Shown here piece by piece: positions 33,027 to 44,538 of a DNA stretch of 64,000 bases (positions within the stretch are counted from its first letter, which is position 1; each line of letters begins with the position of its first letter). The notes under the pieces were generated by a model. It was not told the DNA's origin, did not search any database, and saw only the letters and a list, made by a program, of their open reading frames with translations. Source of the DNA: Haliotis asinina (Eukaryota; Mollusca; Gastropoda; Lepetellida; Haliotidae); the NCBI RefSeq assembly GCF_037392515.1, contig NC_090287.1, positions 7,175,501 through 7,239,500 of the forward strand, in the 5' to 3' direction. The position numbers and the translations under genes were made by a program.

Positions 33027-33240
33027 GTTAGATTTGACTCTGTTGCATTGTACTAGAAATCTTTGTATCTTGCTCTTGTCTGCTCAATATATGTTACTGT
33101 ATATTTTAGACGCGTCTGTGTTATATTTTGCTGGTTCATAGGGGATTTCTTGTACCTTTCGTCACGGCAAATTATTGACCGTAGCACTATGAGAAAAGCC
33201 ACCGAACATGCACCGAATCATTCACTGTTCGACAGTAGCA

Positions 33241-34215
33241 GCATGCCACAATTATCAAGGGAATAGACGGACCAAGCTGTAGGAAGACTGATTACTGACC
33301 AGACTGCAAGACACGTTGCAAATCGTTTTTCTTTTCATGTTCGAGCAATATACCCTCTGCAGCAACGTGTCCAAGCCTCTGGAAGCACAGCCGACCGTCC
33401 TCACAGAGGAAGAACGCCTGTGACAACTGTGAGGCAAAATCGGCAGATCGTCCGTCATCACCTGCCAAATCGTTTCGTTAGGGCTATGGAAACTGCACGG
33501 ACAGCCACTGGCAACCAGCAAAGACCAGTCAGCACCGACACTGTGCAGAGGAGTTTGAGGCAGAGAAATGTCCGATCCTCCTCCTCGACATTACTTTGCT
33601 CGTCTCCAGTGGGCCACATATCACCGGGAGTGGAGAACTGTAGTCCTCTCCGGCGAAAGCCACTATTACGTATCGACGACTGATGGCAGACTGAGAGTGT
33701 GGCGTCGATGCGGAGAACGTTTTTCAGATGATTGTGTCCTGGAAAATGACTCGTCTGGAGGTCCGAGCATAATGGTGTGGGGTGTAATTGTTCTCAATCA
33801 TAAACAAGACCTGGCAGAGAAAATGGTGTAATATTGCTCGCTACATTGATCAAGCGCTGAGACCTTCCGTCGTGCCACGTTTAGATCGCCATGGAAATCA
33901 CGTCATCCAGCAGGATAAAGCGCGTGTCCATACTGCCAGAGCTACTAGAGACGTTCCCCGTCAACACGACATACAAGCTCTTCAATGACCTGCTCTCGGT
34001 CCTGACTTAAATCCGACAGAACACTTCAGATGATGTGTGACAAAGGCCAACATCTGCAGAAGAACTCTCTCTGGCATATCGCCGAGTCTGGGCGAAAGCT
34101 CCTATGGCCTTCATCAACCGTCTCATCCACTCCATGTACAGACAATGCAACGCTGTTGTCAACGCTCAAAGAGGCCTTACACATTGTTAATTTTCAGATC
34201 GCTCTGACGCGCCAC
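33241..34215 (+). pseudogene. Tc1-like transposase, frameshifted
   Basis: A paired helix-turn-helix region (LITDQTARHVANRF, RGRTPVTTVRQNRQIV) is followed by the DDE domain. Recognisable pieces are TVVLSGESHYYVSTTDGRLR (where families usually have SDES), VWRRCGERFSDDC, GGPSIMVWG, IQQDKARVHTARA and PGPDLNPTEHF-like residues. These are spread over at least four frames with several stops. The first catalytic D appears changed to G in SGES. The ancestral protein would cut and paste the element at TA sites; this copy cannot. Confidence 0.75.
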
Positions 34216-34566
34216 CTGTAGTCATTTTGAGTTGTAATCGTCTTAAATTCGTCGTCTTTAAGTATTGATGATCAAATATGTCAACATTGAAATCTTTCTG
34301 ACAGTTATTGTTATTTACACGTTTTTTAATTAAAATGATTACCAATTTCAAAAAGAGAGTGTCGGCTTTGTTTGCGGTTCAGTGTAAATTTAGCTCTGAA
34401 TCGTCATATAAAGAATATATATGAAGTCATTGTCGATAACAAATGTTATGCATTCATGCTTGTCCAACTTCGAAATGCCCTTCAAGACCTTCATGTCAAG
34501 AGATACATATCTCTTTCTCCTCTTCATAGTGGATAATCACCAAAAATTATCTTATTTCAATTTATT

Positions 34567-34578
34567 TTATGTACTCAA
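34567..34578. repeat. Target-site duplication of LINE L2 (left)
   Basis: TTATGTACTCAA, repeated at 42,066-42,077 directly after the L2 tail. Confidence 0.85.
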
Positions 34579-35159
34579 GGCACCCGTGGCGAGCCACCTC
34601 CTCGTGGTGGGTGCTGGGTAACGCCAAGAGCTCGCCGACACCCCCATAGTGGACCCGGGGGGGGGGGATATGTGGTCCACCAACCCGTTAACCGTGGGTT
34701 GCGGCCCTGTGTCGGTGGAGGAAGGGATCCTGGTGGTTGAGGGTAACAGGGGTCTGTGACCGTGTTCCTGTTCCTCAACACACCACTTTGGCCCTGACTT
34801 CACCTAAACGGGAGGTTGAATAGGCCCGATTCAATCAATTGGCTGGTCACGCCATGCCCTGTGCATAGAAATTGCTTACATTTTGCACTTACATTTTCGG
34901 GTATTGGTCACTTTAAAATCTAGTATACAAATTATTTATACATTTACTTACCTAGAGTCCTATACCAGCAGGCGGTGGCTCTTGGGTCAATCTGGTTATA
35001 TAGACTTCTGAATTCCGTGTTCTTAAGAACAGTGTCATGGGCCGAACCAGTCTGACAATTATTCTTCAAGATACCACGGCTTTTCAAGTCCGTATTTTCT
35101 GGAGTATGACATCCCTGTAACCCAGGTGTTGCAGTCTGGTTTCCACTGCGTTACCGTCC

Positions 35160-36491
35160 TTGTTGACACTCCATGGCGGGTGGGGGGCAGGGTTGTTGAA
35201 TTACACTTATACACCATGGCTAAAAAACGCTCATTCTGGTTCATCTAAAACGAGCAAACGTCGTCATATGTCTTCGTCATCCAATGAAGAGATATCTACT
35301 TTCACAAATGATTCCTGGCCAAGGTGTTTGGTCATTGAAAGTTCCTATGGTCATCCTTTAAATATCAATCCTTTAAATATCAATCCTTTTGCCGTCTCCA
35401 AAGGCATCCAAGGTATCTGTGGAGAGGTGAAAAACGTCACACGTTTACGAAATGGTTCTCCTTTGATTGAATGTTTACGTAGGCAACAATCTCTCAGTCT
35501 GCTGGGAGTGAAGCAGTTTGTAAATAGCCAGGTTGATGTTTCTGTTCACAAAACTCTCAACAGCTGTAGAGGTATTGTTAGAGACAGGGCACGTTGTTTG
35601 TACGATATTGCAGAAGATGAGATTGTGGCAGAACTGAAAGATCAGGGTGTTACTTCTGTTCAGCAGATAACAAGAATCAACTTTAGTCAAAACAAATACC
35701 TATCTTTTCACGTTTGGTCTGACAACTCTTCCAAAATTCATAAAGGCTGGGTATTGTAATATTGGAGTGGAGGTATATGTACCAAATCCACTCCATGTTA
35801 CAAGTGTCAAAAGTTTGGACATGGTGCAAGATCTTGCACAGGTAAATCAGTATGCTCACGCCGTAGTGGAAACCATGAAGGCACTGAATATAATAATGAG
35901 ATAAAGTGTGCCAATTGCAGTGGTGAGCATATGGCATCATCGAAAACGTGTCCAAAATTTGAATATGAGAACAAAATCTTAAAACTGAAGTGCAATAATA
36001 ATATCTCATACTTCGAAGCAAAGAAACTGATTCAGGCTCAGTCAAAATCAGCAACAGTTCCTACCTATTCTCCCACAGTGTCTTCTTCTGTTCCCTCTTC
36101 TGTCAAAAAAGCTACCCTCGTTTCAACATCTTGTCAGACTGAAATATCTTGGATAAAGGATTCTGAAAGAACCTTAGATGACGCGACTCACTCATCACAA
36201 GATTGTCAGCGATCATCACCTTCACAAACTGAGAACAACCAGCCAGGACAAATATCTGATTTTAATTTAACTCAAGATACTCAGAGCGTTGATAAACTCA
36301 CAAACAAAGAAAAGAAAAAGTTGAGAAGAAAGACCAGAGCCCTTCAGCATTTAGAAGAGTCTTCTCGTTTAACACATTCTGTGGCGGTTCAAAATCTGTT
36401 CGAACCGCTTGACGTGGAGATACCTCCATCACAAACAGGATGTAGGGGTAGCGCTGCCACGCGCTCACCATCTCCAGTTGAAGCACCCTAA
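35160..36491 (+). pseudogene. LINE L2 ORF1, broken
   Basis: Frame 35,160-35,759 holds the ORF1 core (NPFAVSKGIQGICGEV, AELKDQGVTSVQQI), preceded by a duplicated LNINP. The ATG at about 35,216 is out of frame with it. After a break, cysteine knuckles lie at about 35,795-35,950 (CYKCQKFGHGARSC-like, then CANCSGEH...C). A serine/threonine-rich tail (35,931-36,491) ends with TAA. RNA-binding role as in L1. Confidence 0.72.
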
Positions 36492-37624
36492 GCAGTTTTT
36501 ATGAAATTAATACAATGGAATTGCAGAGGCCTCAGGAACAATTTTACTGAATTACAGTTATTATTGCAAGATTTTACACCATCAGCTTTTAGTCTACAGG
36601 AGACGTACTTGAAAAGTACAGATCGATTTGAATTGGTACAATTCTTTTCATGCATTCTCCCCTCCCGATAGAAAAGCCACGGGCATTGCTTCTATACTCG
36701 TGAGGCAGGGTGTTATTCATAGTCCAGTTCCTCTTAAAACCAATCTTCAGGCTGTTGCCGTCCGTACTCTTCAGATAACCTTTACGCTTTGCTCTTTGTA
36801 TATTTCCCCGTCCTCAGATCTTCAGCAGTCCGATCTTCAGAATCTATTTGACCAACTTCCCAAAGCCTCTATAATTATGGGTGATCTGAACGGACATAAT
36901 CCTTTGTGTTGAAGTACTAATATTAATAATAAAGGCAAAATCCTTGAAGACTTCATTTCTAACAATAATCTATGCCTATTCAATGATGGATCAGCCACAT
37001 ATTTACATCCTGGAACTGGAACGTATTCTGAACTTGACTTGTCACTCTCAGATCCAAATATTTATAACGAGTTTGAATGGTCGGTCCATGATGACCTTTA
37101 TGGTTGTAACCATTTTCCGACAATTCTCCAAGCATTAAATCCGATTGATGACCTACCTGCAACAAGGTGGAACTTTAATAAGGCCTTCATTTCAAACACT
37201 TTGTACAGAAAAATTGAAATCTGACATTTTTGTAAATGTTCCTGATCCTATTCAGTTGTTCTCGGATACACTGAATGATATCGCTGATGAAACTGTTCCC
37301 ATGTCCTCTGCTAAACCTCATTGCCGTAAACCATGGTTTTCTGATGATTGTAAACATGCAAGGAAGAGCAGGAAAAAGGCAGAGAAGTACTTTCGACGAC
37401 ATCCTACAGTTCACAATTTAAATAATGTAAAAATATATAATGCCAAGGCTCGGCGTACTTTTAAACAAAGTAAACGTCAGTCTTGGAAGACCTTTGTGTC
37501 AAAAATTAATTGACATACACCAATGACGAAGGTGTGGAACATGATACAGAGAATCAAGGGCAAAGGTAGAAATTCTAGCGTTTATCATCTTAAAGATGGA
37601 CGTGATATGTTAACAGATAAAATT

Positions 37625-37896
37625 GACATTGCCATCAAGTTGGATGAAACTTTAGCTAGTCATTCTTCTTCATCAAATTATCTTCCGAAGTTTCAGAGAT
37701 ATAAAACTCATCAAGAAAAGTGAAGACTAAGAATCAACTTTAGTCAAAACAAATACCTATCTTTTCACGTTTGGTCTGACAACTCTTCGACATTGCCATC
37801 AAGTTGGATGAAACTTTAGCTAGTCATTCTTCTTCATCAAATTATCTTCCGAAGTTTCAGAGATATAAAACTCATCAAGAAAAGTGAAGACTAAGA
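37625..37896 (+). repeat. Tandem duplication with templated insert in L2
   Basis: About 108 bp (37,625-37,732) is repeated at 37,788-37,896. Between the copies lies a 60-bp piece (37,729-37,788) that matches ORF1 of the same element at 35,672-35,731. Confidence 0.85.
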
Positions 37897-40108
37897 CCGA
37901 AAATGGTGAAGACTATAATGAAGTATTTTAACTGCATGAGCTGAATACTGCCTTGGCGCAAGCTCATGATACGGCAACTGGAGGAGATAATATCCACTAC
38001 CAGTTCCTGAAACATTTACCCAATGTCTGTCTTGAGACACTTTTGAATATTTTTGATCATATTTGGACTACAGGACACTCTCCTCCTTCGTGGCGTCATG
38101 CCATTGTTGTACCAATACCTAAGCCTGGCAGAGACAATACAGATCCATCTAACTATAGACCAATTTCTTTAGCAAGCTGCGTTTGTAAAACCATGGAACG
38201 CATGGTCGATAATAGATTAGTATGGTTTCTAGAATCCAATCATCTTATTTCTAACATTCAGTGTGGTTTTCGGAAAAATAGAAGCACTATTGATCATTTG
38301 GTTCGTCTAGAATCATTCGTTATAAATTCCATAGTAAATAACCAGCATGCTGTGTCAATCTTTTTCGACCTGGAAAAGGCCTATGATACAACATGGAAAC
38401 ATGGTATTTTGAGAGATTTACATGACTTTCATTTGAGAGGCCGTTTGCCTAATTTTATATCCCAGTTCTTAGCAGGCTGACAATTTCAAGTTCGCGTTGG
38501 ATCAACCCTGTCTGACCATTATAATCAGGATCAGGGAGTTCCACAAGGTAGTATTTTGTCTGTTACCTTGTTTAGTATAAAAATCAATAGTCTCTCGGAA
38601 GTATTAAATGACTCAATAGATGGGTCATTGTTTGTGGATGATTTTAACGTTTCATGTTGTGGTAAAAATATGCATACCATCGAAAGGCAATTGCAGATGT
38701 GTTTAAATAAAATTCATAAATGGTCACTTGAGAATGGCTTTTAATTTTCACAGATAAAGACCAAATGCATACATTTCTGTCGGAAATATAAGCCTCATAA
38801 AGATCCCGAACTGTTGTTGGATGGCTCTCCAATTAACGTTGTAAAGGAAACCAAGTTTCTGGGATTGATTTTCGACGAACATTTGACTTTTTAACCACAT
38901 ATTACGTATCTGAAGACTAAATGCCTAAAGGCATTAGATCTATTAAAAGTTGTGTCCAATTCAAAGTGGGGAGGGGATCAACCTACACTCCTAACTATAC
39001 AGATCTCTCATCCGATCAAAACTTGATTATGGCCCCATAGTATATGGCGGGGCCTGCAAAAGCAGCCTAAAACTATTAGATTCGATTCATCACCAAGGTC
39101 TGAGACTTTGTCTTGGATCTTTCAGAACATCTCCCATTGACAGTATCTACGTTGAGGCCGATGAGTCATCTTTAAAACTTCGCCGTATCAAATTATCTTT
39201 ACAATATATCACAAAGTTATATTCTAATGAATCCAATCCTGCTCATTACTGCGATTTTAATCCTCTTTATGAGGATTTGTATAATAAAAGAACTTCTCTT
39301 GTTCCACCTCTTGTGATAAGAATCAAACCATTCATTTCTACAGCTGGGATTGAGCTGGAGAATATTTCTCCTTCACGGCTTTTTTCTTCTCCTCCTTGGC
39401 AATTGGCGAGGCCACATGTTGACCTAACACTTACAGAGTTTAAAAAAATCAAAAACTAATGAATTACAATATAAACAAGAATTTATTCAATTAAAACATA
39501 AATATAATACGTACAAATTCTTATTTACAGATGGGTCCAAAGATGGTGGCGCAGTAGCTTGTGCCACTGTCATTGGATCCAGACCAATCTCTTCTAGAAT
39601 ACCTGATTATAGCTCTATTTTTACAGCAGAAGCAAACGCAATACTAACTGCTCTTAAATATATTCAAAGACATCCTGCACGTAAACAGTATATAATCTTT
39701 TCTGACTCTCTTTCTTATCTTCAGGCTATTAAAAACTCTTGTAAACATCTACTTTTAATACAAATTATTGAGTTATAAAATGATCTTGCTGCTGACCAAT
39801 ATGACATAGTCCTCTGTTGGTTACCCAGCCACGTGGGCATTTCTGGGAACACAATGGCCGATTTTGCTGCTAAGGCAGCACTCAATAAATCTGTGACACC
39901 ACTCCTTATTCCATACTCAGATTACAAAGCAACCATTAGAACTTATGTCCGTGACCTGATGCAAAAGAAGTGGGACACCCAGGTAGGTATCAATAAATTA
40001 CATGAAATAAAACCGTATATTGGTTATACCTACTTGGGCTGTCAGTCCAGATTTGAGGAGGTCGTTATGCGACGATGTCGTACTGGCCACACACGAATAT
40101 TTACTTAA

Positions 40109-41367
40109 AGGTCACATGCAACGTAAAACACAACTGGTACCTTTCGGTATGCACGTACCGAAACAAATCGTAAAAAATGCCAATTCAACCTATAAAGGTG
40201 AAAAAACGCGATGAAAAAAAGCCCGCGAAATCAGAGTTCAAACGTTTCACTAAATTCCCCCCAGCGCTGGGGGGAAAACTGGTTTCAACAGCTGTACTGC
40301 GCTGCGTTCATAACGCATGCGCAGTGAATAGGTTCGCGGAGCTTGAAACAGTATGCATGCTCAGCGTCTGAGGTCGTGAGCAGTAGTCTAATCTTGGATG
40401 TGTACATAAACAAGTAAATAATCTACACGTTACGTAAAACAACTTGTTGATTGTGGTAAGCAGCCTCTGTCACAGAGAAAGCTCAGTGTCTGGTTTATTC
40501 ACACCTATGTGTCTGTCTGCCTGTCTGCTAAAGACAACATGCAATACACAGCTTCAATCATTGCCCACGTGCAATTTGAACTTAACACCTATCAGACTAT
40601 ACGACATAAACAAAATAAGTTGATTTATGACTCGTGCACCCGAGTCACGTGTCTGACACATTATGTAATTAGGCAGGTGTGATACACATGACATGTTTTT
40701 ATGTCTGTGGGTTGCAAACGAACTACATTCATTTTTTTCGGATGAGTGGATCTGACGGAAACTGGTGCAAACTCTTGTCAGTTTCAAGTCCTGCTTTGTA
40801 CTTGGACGAATGACAGATTCCAGCCACGCAGTAGTTTACCATCTCTACTGATCGATTTATTGGATCGAGCGCAAATTCAGAGAACATGTATTTTCCAAAT
40901 CCAACATCTCTATATACACTCTTCATGGATAACGACTTCTTTTCGTGTGTATGATTTTGTTTGCCAACAGTATATGAATCCATACTGAAACGATGCATCA
41001 AGTACACAAAAAGAAGTTTTTATCCATAAAGAATCTTACTTTCTTGTGACTGGCTATAGTTGTAAAATGCCCATCAAACAGATTATCTTTCTGCACACAC
41101 AATAAACCCTCAGCATATCAGCAAATAAAACAGCCAATCGGAAGCCGTCGTTACACTTGAGTGCATATCCACCCGCTATGACTGGGTTCGTTCTCCCGTG
41201 GGCTTCGTTTCGGGGGAAGTAAGCCCGAGTATAAAATATTGCACTTTTGATGGTACGCTTATAATTGTGTTTATTTGTTTTTTTTAAGGCAGCAATGTAT
41301 ATTATATGTCATGAATACGTGATAAATGAGTTTTAATCATGTTTGATTTTTTGGTTGCATGTGACCT
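40109..41367 (-). mobile_element. Kolobok-like DNA transposon remnant with THAP domain
   Basis: 1,259 bp with 14-bp perfect terminal inverted repeats (AGGTCACATGCAAC and complement), flanked by TTAA at 40,105-40,108 and 41,368-41,371. A TA duplication with a slightly longer repeat is an alternative reading. A reverse-strand frame inside encodes a THAP zinc-finger N-terminus. THAP plus TTAA is the known combination of Kolobok transposons. No transposase core remains, so this is a non-autonomous deletion derivative. Confidence 0.68.
40729..40860 (-). pseudogene. THAP-type zinc finger, truncated
   Basis: Reverse frame reads VNYCVAGICHSSKY, then LHQFPSDPLIRKK. This matches the start of a THAP domain (C-x4-C, FP, positively charged helix). 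A frameshift falls exactly where the conserved tryptophan is expected (about 40,733), and the C2H half is not recognisable beyond it. THAP domains bind DNA and here probably recognised the transposon ends. Confidence 0.6.
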
Positions 41368-42065
41368 TTAAAGGTGAGGATCCCTTGTGATGAAGGAATC
41401 ACGGTCAAGCATATCTTGCTTGACTGTATTGATTTTGCCATCACAAGGGAGAAATATTTTACTGTCAAAACAATGAAGGATCTTTTAAATGTTAATTATC
41501 ATTTAATCATTGATTTTTTAAAGGAAATAGAATTATTAGATAAATTTTGAATAATATGTTTTGTAAATAGAAAGCTGATATTTTAAACATGGTAGTGTGA
41601 ACTGTCAACTGCGATTGTTAGTGGCCGTACCCTCAAAGGGGGTTAAAGCAGCGTAAAAGTATTGTCCCCCTGAAAGGGTGCGTAAGTCCCCAAACTTTCA
41701 CAGTGAAATTTAAACTTACCAGTATTTTAAACGTACTATTTTTGTCATTCTAACTTTCGGCTACATTTTCCTACAATCGCCAGCAGTTGAGGGGATGGTG
41801 TTAATCCAGCTAGGTTCGTATGGTGATCTACCTTCAGTTGCTGGTGATCTATAGCCTACTTTTATACTATATATTGTCCAAATTGTGCTGTAGTTGTAAC
41901 TTCATATGCTAGTTTTAGACTCGAATTGTGATACTCCAGTTATTTTACCGTACTTTGATGACGGGTTTTATAATCTCTACATGTTCTGTATAATCATGTT
42001 TATTCTCGTCACGATATGGTTGAAATATTGCCGATGTGACGTTAAATTATAACCCACTCACTCAC

Positions 42066-42077
42066 TTATGTACTCAA
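42066..42077. repeat. Target-site duplication of LINE L2 (right)
   Basis: TTATGTACTCAA, as at 34,567-34,578. Confidence 0.85.
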
Positions 42078-42344
42078 ATTTCCCCAAAACACACCGCTTC
42101 ACCAAAATGTATAATTATATTATGTTTTAAAAAGAAACACAGCTCTTTGTTAACAATCGTTTGCATTGGGATAATTCATGAGAGGCCACTTTCCTCTGTA
42201 TTCAAATTCAAATGCATTGAGAAACAGGTCATCGAGAGGGAGAGCCCAACTGGGATGCTATGTCATATGTTAATGTCTAGCCTCCAAATGTTGTTGGAAA
42301 TCAAAGAACAAAAAGAGTCATCAATATCTCCCGCAACGGTAAAA

Positions 42345-42709
42345 TTCACTCATGAATAAGTTTACTAATTATAATTACAGTATGTCAGCGTTTTGCTGTC
42401 TATATAGCAGAGTGAGAGGAGAGTATTGTAAAAAAAATTTACAGTTCCGGGAAAAGAATACTACCACCAAATGTAGTGGAGGTCAAATTTGTTGTAATTG
42501 AAACGCAAAACAACATATTAAACAATTCACATACTGGTCTAACCCCTAGACGACACGTCTAGAGATCATGGTCAACATGCGTACCAAGTTTCATAAAGCT
42601 GAAGTTTGGGAGGCCTGTTAAAGTTTGGGAGACATGCTCCGGACAAGATGACATCCTCAATGCCACGGCCTAAGTCATGTTTCCATGGAAACCACAAAAA
42701 ATAAAATTG
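42345..42709. other. Spacer, nothing recognised
   Basis: AT-rich sequence between the end of the copy B duplication and a LINE 3' UTR fragment. Confidence 0.4.
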
Positions 42710-43515
42710 TTAGTTGGTCTAAAATTGCTAATAGATGAAGGGATGGTGTAAGTCCAGCTACTGTCCATACCGGTAGCAAATGTAATGTAACGCCCCATGG
42801 TCCCTAGTATGGTGATCTTCCTTCAGTTGCTCGCATCCTGTAGCCTATTTTTATAAAGTATTGTCTGCGTGAAAGAAAGCCGTGTGATCCGTGCCAATTT
42901 ACACTTGGCACAAAGTACGCAGTCTAGACTACCAGTTGTCCGAATTCCATTTTTGTGGAAGTGGCTGAGCGGGCTATGCGGCTGGCTATTATGTGTCTGC
43001 CTCTGAGGGTGTGAGTACGAATCCCTAATGGGACTAAACCAAAAAAGTGCTGGAAAGTGAAATCCCAAATATAACATCTGTTGGTGAATGAATAACGTAC
43101 GATTTATATGCTAGTTTTAAGCACCATCTGTGACAATCTAGTTATTTCACAGTCCTGAGATAACTGTCCCTGGTATGGTGATCTACCTTCGGTTGTTGGA
43201 AATATGTAGTCTGTTTTACCTTATACTGTCATCTATAGTTAAACTGTTTTAGATCTAAGTACTAGTTTTAAACTCGATTCTGTGATAATCTAGTCATTTT
43301 ACTGTCCTTCGTTAACAACGTTTTACAATTTACTATTTCTTATTACAATTTTTCTTGTAAATATATGACTGAAATATTGTCTATGTGACTTTTAAGTTTT
43401 ACTGGCTCACTCACTCAACCTTTGACGACTGTATATTGAACCTCTGTTTATTCCGTGTCTATATATGCTGAAGTATTGCCGAGGTGACGTTAAATTGTAA
43501 CTCACTCATTCACCC
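42710..43515 (+). repeat. LINE 3' UTR fragments with a SINE inside
   Basis: GATGAAGGGATGGTGTAAG and GCCCCATGGTCCCTAG (42,730-42,810) belong to the LINE 3' UTR. The run is interrupted at about 42,870-43,085 by a tRNA-like SINE and resumes to a CTCA tail near 43,415. A second short tail copy follows at about 43,440-43,515. Confidence 0.65.
42955..43085 (+). mobile_element. tRNA-derived SINE
   Basis: The tRNA-like head has GTGGCTGAGCGG (A box) and GAGTACGAATCCC (B box region). It is followed by GCTGGAAAGTGAAATCCC, which is not part of a tRNA. The head resembles a leucine or serine tRNA gene but is too diverged to be one. Confidence 0.55.
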
Positions 43516-43569
43516 AAGGATACAATTATTAGTTAGCAACCTACCTATCTTCAAACATCTCTATACACC

Positions 43570-43857
43570 CTACATCATCGATATCACTACAGTGTGGCAT
43601 GTAATTACAAACGTCACTCCACTGCACATACAAGGTATGCCGTTATAGCTTTGTGGAACTGAACCATATTGTGTATTCAGATTCATATGTTTCCTATATA
43701 TCTTGCAAAAGAGTTGTCCAAGTTTGTCATCTAGCCAACACAAATGTATCCTATTTTCAAAGTGATTATCAACATTTTTACATGTTACAATGTTTGTTTT
43801 TGAGTCCAACCTGACAGGTTGGCAAGAACACAGATCCGAGCAAACGACTCTATCCAC
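43570..43857 (-). CDS. Cysteine-rich open frame of unknown function
   Basis: 95-codon reverse frame, with VVCSDLCSCQPVRLD near the start and VTCKNVD after it, the pattern of a leucine-rich-repeat N-terminal cap. Further cysteines follow (IHLCWLDD, LFCK, IPCMCSG, ITC). No leucine-rich repeats follow and no convincing splice site frames it, so it may be a chance frame or a stray exon. Product not identified. Confidence 0.2.
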   Translation of the reverse strand: MDRVVCSDLCSCQPVRLDSKTNIVTCKNVDNHFENRIHLCWLDDKLGQLFCKIYRKHMNLNTQYGSVPQSYNGIPCMCSGVTFVITCHTVVISMM

Positions 43858-43984
43858 CCCTCAGCGTTTTACATATTACTGACTTTTATCATATACTTAA
43901 ATCACAATCAAATACGTGTTATGTGGCAGTATCTTTCCTTATTAAACAGTGAATACACAATCCCATTTAGACAATGATGACATG

Positions 43985-44070
43985 CGACACGTGGCTGAGT
44001 GGCCGACTTTGTGTGCTGGCGATTAGCTACCAGACACTAAGAGTGTGGGTTCGAGTCCCTGGTGGAACAC
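43985..44070 (+). repeat. tRNA-like SINE head
   Basis: GTGGCTGAGTGGCC (A box) and GGGTTCGAGTCCC (B box) at tRNA-like spacing. The acceptor arms do not pair well, so it is a SINE head, not a tRNA gene. Confidence 0.5.
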
Positions 44071-44193
44071 AAATAAACCGAATTACTAGAATCGGTACTT
44101 TACTGAGAAAGTTTAATGCGAGAACAGCATGCGTCGTTGAACAGTACTACAGTTGCACAATTCTTCAGGTCGAGATTCATTTGAAGCCACTCA

Positions 44194-44400
44194 TCAGAAA
44201 GGTTCTTTGTCTTTAATAAGGGAAGAAACGCATTGACACACTGCGAAACAATTTACTGGGGTCGAGTTGTATGTAACACAAGGATGACAATTTCCATCCA
44301 GATACATCATGCTCTCTGGACATAATCGTAACACTGCTTGTCCTGTCACGAGACACCAACGTTCATGAGGGGTACGTCCTGAACCCCTTGACTTGACCAC
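44194..44400 (-). CDS. Possible cysteine-rich exon of unknown function
   Basis: 68-codon reverse frame. The part after a possible acceptor (CTCGTGACAG at about 44,350) reads LRLCPESMMYLDGNCHPC, then VNCFAVCQC, six cysteines in about 35 residues. It lies just downstream of gene C and has no counterpart in copy B. It may be a terminal exon of another gene or chance. Confidence 0.25.
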   Translation of the reverse strand: MVKSRGSGRTPHERWCLVTGQAVLRLCPESMMYLDGNCHPCVTYNSTPVNCFAVCQCVSSLIKDKEPF

Positions 44401-44477
44401 CGTCTGCTGTTATCACAGCTCTACACCGCCTTGACAGAGACTCAATAACAAAACAAACAAGTTAACTGAATTATCAG

Positions 44478-44483
44478 TTTTAT
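44478..44483 (-). terminator. Polyadenylation signal of gene C
   Basis: AATAAA on the reverse strand about 55 nt after the stop. Matches the position in gene B. Confidence 0.5.
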
Positions 44484-44538
44484 TTTACGTGTATACATGT
44501 ATGGATGCAGATATGGAAACTTCCTTGGGGTTTCTCCT

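Larger units (their letters stand above)
32007..34384 (+). mobile_element. Tc1-like DNA transposon
   Basis: Flanked by TA at 32,005-32,006 and 34,385-34,386. Terminal repeats share GAACCGCAAA near each end. Copy C (about 47,424) has the empty TA site. The element carries a broken Tc1 transposase (33,241-34,215). It is larger than usual for Tc1 because of extra sequence at its 5' side, including a hairpin MITE at 32,848-33,026. Confidence 0.8.
36501..41550 (+). pseudogene. LINE L2 ORF2 (endonuclease, RT, RNase H), broken
   Basis: ATG at 36,501 is followed by QWNCRGLR. Endonuclease (IIMGDLNGHNPL at about 36,872, then a premature TGA) is damaged. RT fingers are well kept at 37,953-38,480 (NYRPISLASCVCKTMERM, FFDLEKAYD), and the palm has QGVPQGS and FVDDF (about 38,540-38,645). 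Thumb and RNase H (TDGSKDGGAV at about 39,530, WLPSHVGISGN at about 39,820) are in other frames. The C-terminal region is split by the Kolobok-like insertion at 40,108 and ends at TGA 41,548-41,550. At least six disruptions. Confidence 0.8.
34579..42065 (+). mobile_element. LINE L2, with 12-bp target duplication
   Basis: Complete ends: the GC-rich 5' UTR (with a 9-G run), ORF1, ORF2 and a 3' UTR ending in a CTCA tail. Flanked by TTATGTACTCAA on both sides, so both termini are defined. It contains a Kolobok-like insertion (40,109-41,367) and a templated duplication (37,625-37,896). Its 3' UTR has lost the hairpin seen in L0, L1b and L3 (deletion near 41,813). ORF1 is more diverged than in L1 and L3, suggesting another subfamily. 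Confidence 0.9.
28690..42345. repeat. Segmental duplication, copy B (enlarged by insertions)
   Basis: Matches 44,370-47,850 in order: a CTTGACCACCGTCTGCTG block, gene exons 4 to 1, promoter, a TCTGGTGACCCA block, TGTTTTACCTTTAG, TGACTCGGCATTCACATGAAGG, ATGCATTCATGCTTGTCC and CCTCCAAATGTTG. Copy B additionally contains an AT-repeat-bearing block at about 31,190-31,870, the Tc1-like element and LINE L2, all absent from copy C. Confidence 0.8.

Noticed and set aside
43985..44070. tRNA gene
   Set aside because: A and B boxes are present, but the stems do not pair as a functional tRNA and the sequence belongs to a SINE-type repeat.
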